From positions 1 through 48,011 of the forward strand of contig CAZIMS010000013.1 of the NCBI GenBank assembly GCA_964540515.1: 48,011 nt of DNA. Reading direction: 5' to 3'. Below, in pieces: positions 1 through 8,169 of this stretch; the stretch's first letter is position 1; each line of letters starts with the position of its first letter. The position numbers were made by a program, and so were the translations under genes. Under the pieces are notes generated by a model. That model was not told the origin of the DNA and did no database searches. It saw only the letters and a list, made by a program, of their open reading frames with translations. This DNA comes from JAOAGA01 sp964540515 (GTDB taxonomy: Bacteria > CALINM01).

Positions 1-738
<738 letters not shown>

Positions 739-796
739 AAACCTGTAACTTTTTAATTTGTAACTTGTAGGCTGTTATGTCTTTCCACTATTTAGC

Positions 797-808
797 TTTC
801 AAAGAGCT
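797..808 (-). promoter_or_regulatory. boxA-like antitermination element in the rRNA leader
   Basis: The minus strand reads AGCTCTTTGAAA here, close to the bacterial rRNA boxA consensus TGCTCTTTAACAA. It sits between the inner promoter and the 16S 5' end, where NusB/S10 would bind the leader RNA to prevent early termination. The assignment rests on motif and position only. Confidence 0.6.
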
Positions 809-827
809 TTTCAAAAACAGATTTATT

Positions 828-855
828 ATTATATCTAACCTATTTTTCTTGTCAA
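828..855 (-). promoter_or_regulatory. rRNA promoter P2 (inner)
   Basis: On the minus strand TTGACA (850-855) and TATAAT (828-833) are separated by 16 bp, a full-consensus sigma-70 promoter. Transcription would start near 821, giving a leader of about 80 nt before 16S that contains the boxA. Confidence 0.8.
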
Positions 856-954
856 CTGTTTTTTTATTTTTCAAATCAGGTTAATCTTTGTTCATTAAGA
901 TCACTATTTCTTTTGATTATTTTCAAAGAACAATTCATTTCAAATGAGAAGTAT

Positions 955-983
955 ATTAAACACTTTTTTTATTTCCTTGTCAA
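955..983 (-). promoter_or_regulatory. rRNA promoter P1 (outer)
   Basis: On the minus strand TTGACA (978-983) is followed after 17 bp by TTTAAT (955-960). With P2 it makes the tandem arrangement typical of rRNA operons. The stretch from 739 to 1021 holds these promoters and the leader; no reading frame or clear terminator for truB is visible in it, so truB transcripts may run into the rRNA leader. Confidence 0.6.
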
Positions 984-1021
984 CAGTTTTTTTAAACAAT
1001 TCTTTTTTACTCCTATTACAA

Positions 1022-1897
1022 TTAGTTATCATAAATTAGCCTTTCTGGTTTAAAGCAAAGTCTTTTGTTTTCTATGCCTAATTTAAGTATAGCGAAGAGT
1101 TTACCTCTATACAAGGCTGCAAAGTTTTTTTCAGTTGCTAATATATTCGCAGGAATAGATCTGCCCTTCTCAAGTAAGCTTTTTTCTTTCTCATCAATAA
1201 ATATTAGTGGCATAAATTTTATAAACTCTGATAAACTTATAATAGCTTTATTAATCGTTTCAAGAGATAGTATCTTATCTAAATCTATAGCCGATTCAAT
1301 ATTATAAGGTAGAATAGCAGTCCTAATAAGTTTTTTTACATAAGCCCCTGTCCCAAGCTTTACACCAATATCTCTTGCTAAAGATCTTATGTATGTACCC
1401 TTACTACATTCAACTACTATATTGAGGTATGGATATTGGTAAGCTTTAATATCTATTCTTTTGATATTAATTAATCTTGGAGTTAACTCAATGTCTTTAC
1501 CCTCTCTTACCAAATCAGAAGAACGTTTTCCACAAATTTTTATAGCCGAATATTTAGGCGGTGTCTGAAGCTGTTCACCGATAAATTGCTGCAAAATTAT
1601 CTCTATATCTTCTATTGATGGTTCAATCTTTGATATCTCCTCAAAACTTCCAGTGATATCTAAAGTATCGGTTGTTTTTCCAAGTTCAAAAACCGTATCA
1701 TAAATTTTATCTCTATCAATAATATAGTTTAATAATTTTGTCCCTTCGTTTATACCAACTATAAGTAAACCGCTAGCAAATTTATCTAAGGTGCCAGAAT
1801 GACCGACCTTCTTTATATTGAACTTCTTTTTTATCTTTTCAATTGTCTCGGAAGATGTAATATTTTCTGGTTTGTTAATAAGAAGAATCCCGTTCAT
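1022..1897 (-). CDS. truB: tRNA pseudouridine-55 synthase TruB
   Basis: The enzyme converts U55 in the T-loop of elongator tRNAs to pseudouridine. The 291-residue protein starts MNGILLINKP and has the catalytic motif GHSGTLDKFASGLL at about 32-45, with Asp38 as the nucleophile; family members usually have Pro after this Asp, here Lys. The motif GTYIRSLARDIG follows in the second half, and the C-terminal part fits the PUA-like end of the family. It is the last gene of the rimP-nusA-infB operon, 24 bp after nrnA, a context found in many bacteria. The ATG has no strong ribosome binding site, so translation may depend on coupling. Confidence 0.95.
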   Translation of the reverse strand: MNGILLINKPENITSSETIEKIKKKFNIKKVGHSGTLDKFASGLLIVGINEGTKLLNYIIDRDKIYDTVFELGKTTDTLDITGSFEEISKIEPSIEDIEIILQQFIGEQLQTPPKYSAIKICGKRSSDLVREGKDIELTPRLINIKRIDIKAYQYPYLNIVVECSKGTYIRSLARDIGVKLGTGAYVKKLIRTAILPYNIESAIDLDKILSLETINKAIISLSEFIKFMPLIFIDEKEKSLLEKGRSIPANILATEKNFAALYRGKLFAILKLGIENKRLCFKPERLIYDN

Positions 1898-1921
1898 CTC
1901 TATAGATTGTAAGAGGCCTTT

Positions 1922-2905
1922 TTACTTTGTTAATAAAATCTGTTCTTCGTAATCTTTTAGGGCAGCCATAACCTTTTCTTTCACATCGGAAAAAGAACCT
2001 CTAACCTTACAGCCTGCAGCATTTTTATGTCCACCACCACCCAATTTTAAAGCAATTTGGGCAACATCTATAAGCCCCTTAGATCTAAGGCTTAACTTAT
2101 ATGCATCTACATCTACTTCTTTACAGAAGACTGAAATCTCAACACCTTCTACAGCCCTACCAAAATTTACAAAACCTTCTGTAAGGTCTTCTGATGCACC
2201 AGACCTCTTAAGCATCTCCTTTGTAACATACATAAAGGCAACCCTCCCGTTCATAAAAACCTCGAGGGTGTCTAAGACTAAGGCTAATAATTTCATCCTT
2301 TCAAAGGGAAAACTTTCGTAAATATTTTTTGATACTTCCCAGGGTTCAACACCATATTCCATCAATTTACTACAGATTAAAAAGCTTTCTGATGAAGTAG
2401 ACGAATATCTAAAAGAACCTGTATCTACAAGTATTGCTGTGTATAGATTAATTGCTATCTCTTTAGTAATTGGTATGGCTAACTCTTCAAGAACATTAAA
2501 CATTACCTCTCCAGTAGCAGCTGCCTGCCTGTCAACTATGTTTATGTGACCAAAGGAAGTATTGGTTGAATGATGGTCTATATTGATTATCCTAAGTTTC
2601 TCCAGTCTCTTACTTAGTTTCCCAACTCTCTCAATATCCCCGCAGTCAACAATAAATATACAGTCATACTCATCGGGAGAATAGATATCTCTAACAATTA
2701 TATCTGAACCAGGAAGGAATTTAAGTATCTTAGGTAAAGGAGATTCATTGTAAACACATACCTTTTTACCAAGATTAGTTAGAGCAAAATATAAGGCAAG
2801 AGATGACCCAATAGCATCGCCTTCTGGGTCTATATGAGAAGCCACTATAAAGGAACTACATTTATCAATTATGTTTCTTATGTCTTTAATCTCTTTTCTT
2901 TTCAA
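1922..2905 (-). CDS. nrnA: DHH-family oligoribonuclease / pAp phosphatase NrnA
   Basis: NrnA degrades short RNA oligonucleotides and dephosphorylates 3'-phosphoadenosine 5'-phosphate. The 327-residue protein shows the DHH-DHHA1 architecture: DPEGDAIGS at 26-34 (metal-binding Asp residues), a VDCGD motif near 87-90, DHHSTN at 110-115, and the substrate-binding GGGGHKNAAG at 289-298 in the DHHA1 domain. The length is typical. It lies between rbfA and truB, 9 bp after rbfA, a common position for nrnA. A specific preference for nanoRNA, pAp or cyclic dinucleotide products cannot be read from sequence alone. Confidence 0.92.
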   Translation of the reverse strand: MKRKEIKDIRNIIDKCSSFIVASHIDPEGDAIGSSLALYFALTNLGKKVCVYNESPLPKILKFLPGSDIIVRDIYSPDEYDCIFIVDCGDIERVGKLSKRLEKLRIINIDHHSTNTSFGHINIVDRQAAATGEVMFNVLEELAIPITKEIAINLYTAILVDTGSFRYSSTSSESFLICSKLMEYGVEPWEVSKNIYESFPFERMKLLALVLDTLEVFMNGRVAFMYVTKEMLKRSGASEDLTEGFVNFGRAVEGVEISVFCKEVDVDAYKLSLRSKGLIDVAQIALKLGGGGHKNAAGCKVRGSFSDVKEKVMAALKDYEEQILLTK

Positions 2906-2914
2906 AAATTTTCC

Positions 2915-3235
2915 TTAACTTTTTATCTTATCAAACAAATCAAGCGTATCGTCATAAATAAACTTTAAATCTGGCGTCCTTCTCAAGTTTGCTAAATGAC
3001 CTAACTCTCCTCTCAAAAAACCCTTGGCACTCTCAAAACCCTTCTTTACTTTAGCTAAATCCTGCCCTTTATGTATATAGAAAAAAACTTTCGCCTCAGA
3101 AAAGTCTTCTGTAAGAGAAACATTAGTAATTGAAACACCTATTAATCTGGGGTCTTGTACTTCTTTAGCAAGAAGCTCTGCGATAATTCTCATCAAAAGA
3201 GATTCGAGCCTTTTTTTTCTTCTTCCTTCTACCAA
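2915..3235 (-). CDS. rbfA: Ribosome-binding factor A
   Basis: RbfA binds the 30S precursor and helps mature the 5' end of 16S rRNA. The 106-residue protein is of normal size and has the family features RKKRLESLLMRIIAELL, then KEVQDPRLIGVSITNVSLT and RRTPDLKFIYDD, the latter two being the KH-like core. It overlaps the end of ylxP by 7 bp, which suggests coupled translation, and follows infB as in most bacteria. Confidence 0.95.
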   Translation of the reverse strand: MVEGRRKKRLESLLMRIIAELLAKEVQDPRLIGVSITNVSLTEDFSEAKVFFYIHKGQDLAKVKKGFESAKGFLRGELGHLANLRRTPDLKFIYDDTLDLFDKIKS

Positions 3236-3516
3236 CTTATTATCTCCTTGTCTGTCTCAATAATCGTGCAATCAAAGTTTGTTTCTATATAATATACAAT
3301 TTTATCTAATAAACTCTCCAAAAACCTTTTATCACCTGAGACTAAAGAGATCCCTATGGTGCTCCTTTGCCACAAATCCCCTTTATCAACCTCAGCCACA
3401 GATACTGAAAACTTATTTCTAACATTATCAACAATCTTTTTTATAACCTGCCTTTTTTCTTTTAAAGACTGGGCGTAGGATATAAAAATCTCTATCTTTA
3501 TTATCCCAATAAACAT
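3229..3516 (-). CDS. YlxP-like DUF503 protein
   Basis: This is a small (95 aa) protein of the DUF503/YlxP family, recognised from the N-terminal pattern IGIIKIEIFISYAQSLKEKR, the conserved KRQVIKKIVDNVRNKFSVSVAEVD stretch in pieces, and its fixed place between infB and rbfA. The family has been linked to ribosome or RNA work in Bacillus, but the biochemical role is not settled. Its start codon overlaps the infB stop by one base, and its own end overlaps rbfA, so the three are almost certainly translated as a unit. Confidence 0.9.
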   Translation of the reverse strand: MFIGIIKIEIFISYAQSLKEKRQVIKKIVDNVRNKFSVSVAEVDKGDLWQRSTIGISLVSGDKRFLESLLDKIVYYIETNFDCTIIETDKEIISW

Positions 3517-6140
3517 TAACTTTTAATTTCTTCCAACTTAACAGCTATCTGTTGGATTTCATAAAACTCTAGAGTATCCCCAACCTTAATATCATTAAAA
3601 CCCTCGACAGAAACGCCACACTCAAAACCTTGCAGAACTTCTTTAACATCATCTTTAAATCTTTTAAGGGAGGATAGCTTACCTTCAAAGATAATATTCT
3701 TATCTCTTACTACCTTAACATTATTGTTTCTATTAATCTTACCTTCTAAAACAAAGCAACCTGCAATTGTTCCAATCCTTGATATGGAAAAGGTCTGTCT
3801 AACTTCTGCTTTGCCAACAAGAACTTCCTTTGATACCGGCTTTAATAACCCTTCTAAGGCAAGCTTAATATTATCAATAAGTTCATAGATTATATTATAA
3901 ATTTTAATATCTACGTTATTTTTTTCAGCAATCATGCTTGCCTTTTGGTCTACCTTTACATTAAAGCCAATAATTATAGCTTTGGAGGCTTCTGCAAGCA
4001 TTACATCAGACTCATTTATAGATCCAACACCTGAGTGAATTATGTTAACCTTTACATTACTCGCTGATATTTTATTTAATGCCTCAGCTATAGCCTCAAC
4101 TGAGCCCTGAACATCAGCTTTAAGAACAATGTTAAGCTCCTGCATCTCCCCTTGTTGTATCTTTTCATAAATATCTTCCAGAGAGACCTTAGCCTTTTTC
4201 ACCATTTCGAGCTCTTTTTGTTTTTGCTCCCTTAATGTTGCTATCTGTCGGGCTTTTCTTTCATCAGATACTACTATAAACTCATCACCGGCCTCTGGCA
4301 CGCCTGGTAATCCCAAAACCTCCACTGGTGTTGCAGGACCTGCCTTATCAATTTTTTTGCCCTTATCATTGAACAACGATCTTACTTTACCATACAAGGT
4401 GCCTACAATAAAGGGGTCCCCAATTTTAAGAGTTCCTTCCTGTATAAGAACTGTAGCTACGGGACCTCTGCCTTTATCAAGCTTAGACTCTACAATAACT
4501 CCCTTTGCTAATCTGTTAGGGTTAGCCTTAAGTTCCATTACCTCTGCCTGGATCAATATCAAATCAAGGAGCTCTTCTATACCAATCCTTTTCTTTGCAG
4601 ATACTTCTGCATAAACAGTACTTCCACCCCACTCCTCTGGAATCAATCCTTTCTCTGCAAGCATATTCTTTACCCTTTCAGGATTAGCTCCAGGCTTGTC
4701 GATTTTGTTTATTGCTACTAATATTGGAACATTTGCAGCTTTTGCATGATTTAATGCTTCTATCGTTTGAGGCATGGGTCCTTCATCAGCCGCAACAACT
4801 AATATAACAATATCAGTTGCCTTAGCACCTCTTGCTCTCATGGCAGTAAATGCCTCGTGTCCTGGTGTATCAAGAAAGGTAACTAAACCTCTCGACACCT
4901 CAACTTGATAGGCACCTATATGCTGCGTAATACCACCTGCTTCTTTATCTACTACGTTGGTTTGCCTTATAGCATCAAGTAGTGATGTCTTACCGTGATC
5001 AACATGCCCCATAATGGTTACAACTGGGGGACGTTTTTCTTTTTTCTCTTCCGCCAGATCTTCTTGATTCTCAACAAGTAGATCTTCAATTCCTATACCA
5101 ACCTTCTCTATCTCATAGCCAAACTCACTGGCAACAATGCTTGCTGTTTCAACATCTATAACATTATTTATTGTAACCATCATCCCTAAATCAAAAAGGG
5201 TCTTTATTACGAGGGCCGCTTTAACACCCATTTTTTTTGCCAACTCACCTACCGTTATTGCCTCTGCTATTTTCAGTGGCTTTTTCTGAGCAGGTTTTTG
5301 TACCTCAGCCTCTTCTTGCTTCTTTTTCTTTTGCAATAGCAGTTTGTCTTCTCGCTCTTTTAGTTCAAGAAGCTGATCTTTCTTTAAAACTTCTTTCTTT
5401 TTATCAAACACCTTTCTCTTGTCTGTAGATTTCTCAAGAGGTACTTCTGCCGGTTTTACCTCTTTCGGTGTCATTATAATCTCTTTCTTACCTGGAGCTA
5501 TAGTAGTTTCCTTACCTTTTGTCTGTTTATCAAATTTATCTCTTTTAAAGGGTGGCTTAGTTTTTTGAAAGGGCTTTTTCTCCTGATAGACAGGTCTTTC
5601 TACTTTATGAAACTCCGCAGGTTTTTCAACCTTTACTTCTTGTGGTGTTTCTATAACCTTTTGTTCTAACTCCTTTTCTATCTTCTCCTTCTCTTCTTTA
5701 GATAAAACAACCTCTTTTTTCTCTATTATTTTCTCAGGCTCTACTTTCTCTTCTCTAATTTTTTCCTCTATCTTCTCTGGTTTTTTTTCTTCTTTAATTA
5801 TTTCTTCCTGAACCTTTTCAACCGTTACTTCTTCCTTTTTTTCTTCTATCTCTTTAACTTCTGGTTCCGGTTCTTTAGGTATATCTTTTCTAATCCTTCT
5901 CTTAACCCCTACATCTAAAACTTTTTCTTTAACATCACTTTTTTCAAAGGTTTTTCCTACCATCTTTTTTTGATGCCACTTTTCCTCAAACTTTTCTTGC
6001 AAATCCTCATCGATAAGTTTTGTGAGAACTTTAGCATCAATACCAAGCTCTTTAAGTATAGAAAAAACAGCCTCTTTTTCTGACTTATCTATGTTCAACC
6101 TTAGCATTAAATCAGAAATTTTTAACTTACCTTTAGCCAT
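3516..6140 (-). CDS. infB: Translation initiation factor IF-2
   Basis: IF-2 is the GTPase that brings initiator tRNA to the 30S subunit and promotes subunit joining. After a short N-terminal IF2-N module comes a long Lys/Glu-rich low-complexity linker, a second IF2-N domain (VGELAKKMGVKAALVIKTLF), then the G domain with GHVDHGKTS (G1), DTPGHEAF (G3) and NKID (G4), and domains II to IV. I start at the ATG ending at 6140 (874 aa): the Shine-Dalgarno AGGAG lies 9 bases before it but only 3 before the in-frame ATG at 6146. It follows nusA by about 20 bp. Confidence 0.96.
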   Translation of the reverse strand: MAKGKLKISDLMLRLNIDKSEKEAVFSILKELGIDAKVLTKLIDEDLQEKFEEKWHQKKMVGKTFEKSDVKEKVLDVGVKRRIRKDIPKEPEPEVKEIEEKKEEVTVEKVQEEIIKEEKKPEKIEEKIREEKVEPEKIIEKKEVVLSKEEKEKIEKELEQKVIETPQEVKVEKPAEFHKVERPVYQEKKPFQKTKPPFKRDKFDKQTKGKETTIAPGKKEIIMTPKEVKPAEVPLEKSTDKRKVFDKKKEVLKKDQLLELKEREDKLLLQKKKKQEEAEVQKPAQKKPLKIAEAITVGELAKKMGVKAALVIKTLFDLGMMVTINNVIDVETASIVASEFGYEIEKVGIGIEDLLVENQEDLAEEKKEKRPPVVTIMGHVDHGKTSLLDAIRQTNVVDKEAGGITQHIGAYQVEVSRGLVTFLDTPGHEAFTAMRARGAKATDIVILVVAADEGPMPQTIEALNHAKAANVPILVAINKIDKPGANPERVKNMLAEKGLIPEEWGGSTVYAEVSAKKRIGIEELLDLILIQAEVMELKANPNRLAKGVIVESKLDKGRGPVATVLIQEGTLKIGDPFIVGTLYGKVRSLFNDKGKKIDKAGPATPVEVLGLPGVPEAGDEFIVVSDERKARQIATLREQKQKELEMVKKAKVSLEDIYEKIQQGEMQELNIVLKADVQGSVEAIAEALNKISASNVKVNIIHSGVGSINESDVMLAEASKAIIIGFNVKVDQKASMIAEKNNVDIKIYNIIYELIDNIKLALEGLLKPVSKEVLVGKAEVRQTFSISRIGTIAGCFVLEGKINRNNNVKVVRDKNIIFEGKLSSLKRFKDDVKEVLQGFECGVSVEGFNDIKVGDTLEFYEIQQIAVKLEEIKS

Positions 6141-6162
6141 TACCATTTACTCCTATAAAATG

Positions 6163-7275
6163 TTATTTTTCCTCATCATAATTCAATAGATTCTCATCCA
6201 GATAATATTGATCAAGCTCAGCCTGGATATCCTTTGATGTCCTTGTAGCTTTAGATTCACTTTTTACAGATAGCTTCCAACCAATTAGTTTGGAAGCAAG
6301 CTTTATATTTGAGCCTTTCTTACCTACAGCTATCGCAAGCTGATTATCTGGAACAATGATTTCGGCTGATTTTTCATTTTCATCTACAACAAGTCTTGTA
6401 ACCTCAGCTGGTGCAAGGGCATTGCATATATACTTGACAACATCTTCATCCCAAAGAACTAAATCAATTTTTTCATTTCTTAATTCTTGAACAATGTTTT
6501 GTATCCTTGAGCCTTTATAACCGATACAAGATCCTATGGGGTCTATATTTTGGTCCTTACATTTTATAGACACTTTAGCTTTATTTCCTGGATCTCTTGC
6601 AATTCCCATTATAGTAATGGAACCATCATATATCTCTGGGACCTGACTTTCTAACAATTTTTCTAAAAATTTAGTTGAGGTCCTTGATAAAATAATCTTT
6701 GTTCCCTTATTATCTTTCACAACATCCATAAGGCAGGCTTTAACTCTATCGCCAGGCGTAAACATCTCACCTGGTATTAGTTCCTGAAAGGGTAAATATG
6801 CTTCGCTTTTACCTAAATCTATTATAAGTGTTTTCTTTTCTGCTCTTCTTACGATACCACTTACAATCTCGCCTTTTCGTGAGATATATTCATTAAATAT
6901 ACTATTTTTTTCCTCTTCTTTAAGCTTCTGTATAAGTATCTGCTTAACTTGATGGGCACCGATACGACCTAAATCGAGGGGAGTTTTTTCATAAACTATT
7001 TCTTCGCCAATGTTAAAATCAGGATCAATCTTTCTTGCCTCTTTTAATGATATTTCTCTATCAGGATCTTTAACCTCACTAACAACTAATTTAATTTCCT
7101 GTATTATTAGCTTGTCTGTATCCTCATCATATACTACCTCTATCTCCTTATTCTCTCCCATCCTCTTTTTAGCAACCTGTTCCACAGATTTAATTAAAAG
7201 AGACCAGACAACCTCTTTGGGAAGTCCCTTCTCTTTAGAAAGTCCCTCGACAACACGATTTAACTCGAAAATCAT
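6163..7275 (-). CDS. nusA: Transcription termination/antitermination factor NusA
   Basis: NusA binds RNA polymerase and affects pausing, termination and rRNA antitermination. The 370-residue protein has the N-terminal polymerase-binding domain, an S1 domain around 133-200 (GEIVSGIVRRAEKKTLIIDLG) and two KH domains around 225-345 (GSCIGYKGSRIQNI and IAVGKKGSNIKLA). It ends soon after, so the C-terminal acidic repeats of the E. coli protein are absent, as in Bacillus and Thermotoga. A GGGAGG site precedes the ATG by about 9 bases. It sits between rimP and infB, the standard order. Confidence 0.96.
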   Translation of the reverse strand: MIFELNRVVEGLSKEKGLPKEVVWSLLIKSVEQVAKKRMGENKEIEVVYDEDTDKLIIQEIKLVVSEVKDPDREISLKEARKIDPDFNIGEEIVYEKTPLDLGRIGAHQVKQILIQKLKEEEKNSIFNEYISRKGEIVSGIVRRAEKKTLIIDLGKSEAYLPFQELIPGEMFTPGDRVKACLMDVVKDNKGTKIILSRTSTKFLEKLLESQVPEIYDGSITIMGIARDPGNKAKVSIKCKDQNIDPIGSCIGYKGSRIQNIVQELRNEKIDLVLWDEDVVKYICNALAPAEVTRLVVDENEKSAEIIVPDNQLAIAVGKKGSNIKLASKLIGWKLSVKSESKATRTSKDIQAELDQYYLDENLLNYDEEK

Positions 7276-7291
7276 TTTTTTCTAACCTCCC

Positions 7292-7750
7292 TTAATCTAT
7301 TTCAAGTTTTGCCTTTTCTATATTATCAAAGCTAATCTCTACAATCTCTTTGCCAATCTCAAAAAAAATTTTATCTCCCTCAACAGACTTTATGATAGCC
7401 GTAAATGTTTTCATATTTTTAAAAGGTTCTTTTAGCTTAACCTTAGCAGTTTCTCCGATAGACTTTTCGTAATGTCCCAACTTCTTTAGAGTCCTAGTTA
7501 AGCCTGGTGAAGAAACTTCTAAGTTGTAAGAATGGGATATAATATCCTCTACATCTAACAATAGGTTAAGCTGTTTTGACACCCTTACACAATCATTTAA
7601 GGTGACGCCATCCTTGCTGCTTATAAAAACTCTTACAACCCAGCCACTTCTATCTCTTTTATACTCTATATCGTAAAGATCTAATCCAAGCTTCTCAACT
7701 ACTGGCTGAATAACCTCTTCGAGCTTGGAAATTATTGCCTTTTCGTCCAT
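7292..7750 (-). CDS. rimP: Ribosome maturation factor RimP
   Basis: RimP assists late 30S subunit assembly. The 152-residue protein has the family N-terminal pattern VVEKLGLDLYDIEYKRD, the central DGVTLNDCVRVSKQL and the motif YNLEVSSPGLTRTL, followed by the SH3-like C-terminal domain. It is the first gene of the rimP-nusA-infB operon. A GAGG site lies 5 bases before the ATG and a terminator-like hairpin just upstream of that. Confidence 0.95.
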   Translation of the reverse strand: MDEKAIISKLEEVIQPVVEKLGLDLYDIEYKRDRSGWVVRVFISSKDGVTLNDCVRVSKQLNLLLDVEDIISHSYNLEVSSPGLTRTLKKLGHYEKSIGETAKVKLKEPFKNMKTFTAIIKSVEGDKIFFEIGKEIVEISFDNIEKAKLEID

Positions 7751-7765
7751 AAAAACCTCATAAAT

Positions 7766-7789
7766 AAAAAAGTGGGTTTTTCACCCACT
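7766..7789 (-). terminator. Terminator-like hairpin in the rimP-nusA-infB leader (possible attenuator)
   Basis: The 7-bp perfect stem AGTGGGT/ACCCACT (7771-7777 with 7783-7789, 5-base loop) is followed on the minus strand by a T-run at 7770-7766. It lies about 15 bases before the rimP start codon on the same strand, and no minus-strand gene lies directly upstream. It therefore looks like a leader attenuator rather than the end of a gene. On the plus strand there is no T-run after the stem. Confidence 0.6.
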
Positions 7790-7799
7790 CTGAACTATT

Positions 7800-7828
7800 A
7801 GTCTATTAATCTTTTTTAAAAAAATCAA
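7800..7828 (-). promoter_or_regulatory. Candidate promoter of the rimP operon
   Basis: On the minus strand TTGATT (7823-7828) and TAGACT (7800-7805) are spaced 17 bp. A start near 7793 would put the leader hairpin at the very 5' end of the transcript. The match to consensus is only fair and other starts further upstream are possible. Confidence 0.35.
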
Positions 7829-7973
7829 GGTTTTTTTAACTTATATTGCAAAGGGCAAGTGAAAAACTTTTAAAAATAATAACGCTAAAAGAAAACAAAA
7901 AGCGCTACAGAGACATTTATAAAAAAATGTTGCTTATACTTAACAATTATGTTAAAAATAAGTGATTATATTT

Positions 7974-8052
<79 letters not shown>

Positions 8053-8077
8053 AAATCAATCTTTTTATTTTTTTAAT

Positions 8078-8154
8078 GCGCCCGTAGCTCAGTAGGACAG
8101 AGCAACAGACTTCTAATCTGTGGGTCAGAGGTTCGAATCCTCTCGGGCGCGCCA
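8078..8154 (+). tRNA. tRNA-Arg (anticodon TCT)
   Basis: Acceptor GCGCCCG (8078-8084) pairs with CGGGCGC (8144-8150), the anticodon stem ACAGA/TCTGT encloses CTTCTAA with anticodon TCT, and GGTTCGAATCC forms the T-arm. Discriminator G (8151) is followed by an encoded CCA (8152-8154), unlike the neighbouring tRNA-Pro. A run of T directly after it may help end transcription before the convergent addB-like gene. Confidence 0.95.
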
Positions 8155-8169
8155 TTTTTTAATCATTAA

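Noticed and set aside
5229..5930. Lys/Glu-rich stretch in infB as a tandem DNA repeat
   Set aside because: It is the usual low-complexity linker of IF-2; no fixed repeat unit can be defined.
6141..6146. First ATG of infB
   Set aside because: The ribosome binding site is only 3 bases before it; the second ATG, two codons later, has proper spacing.
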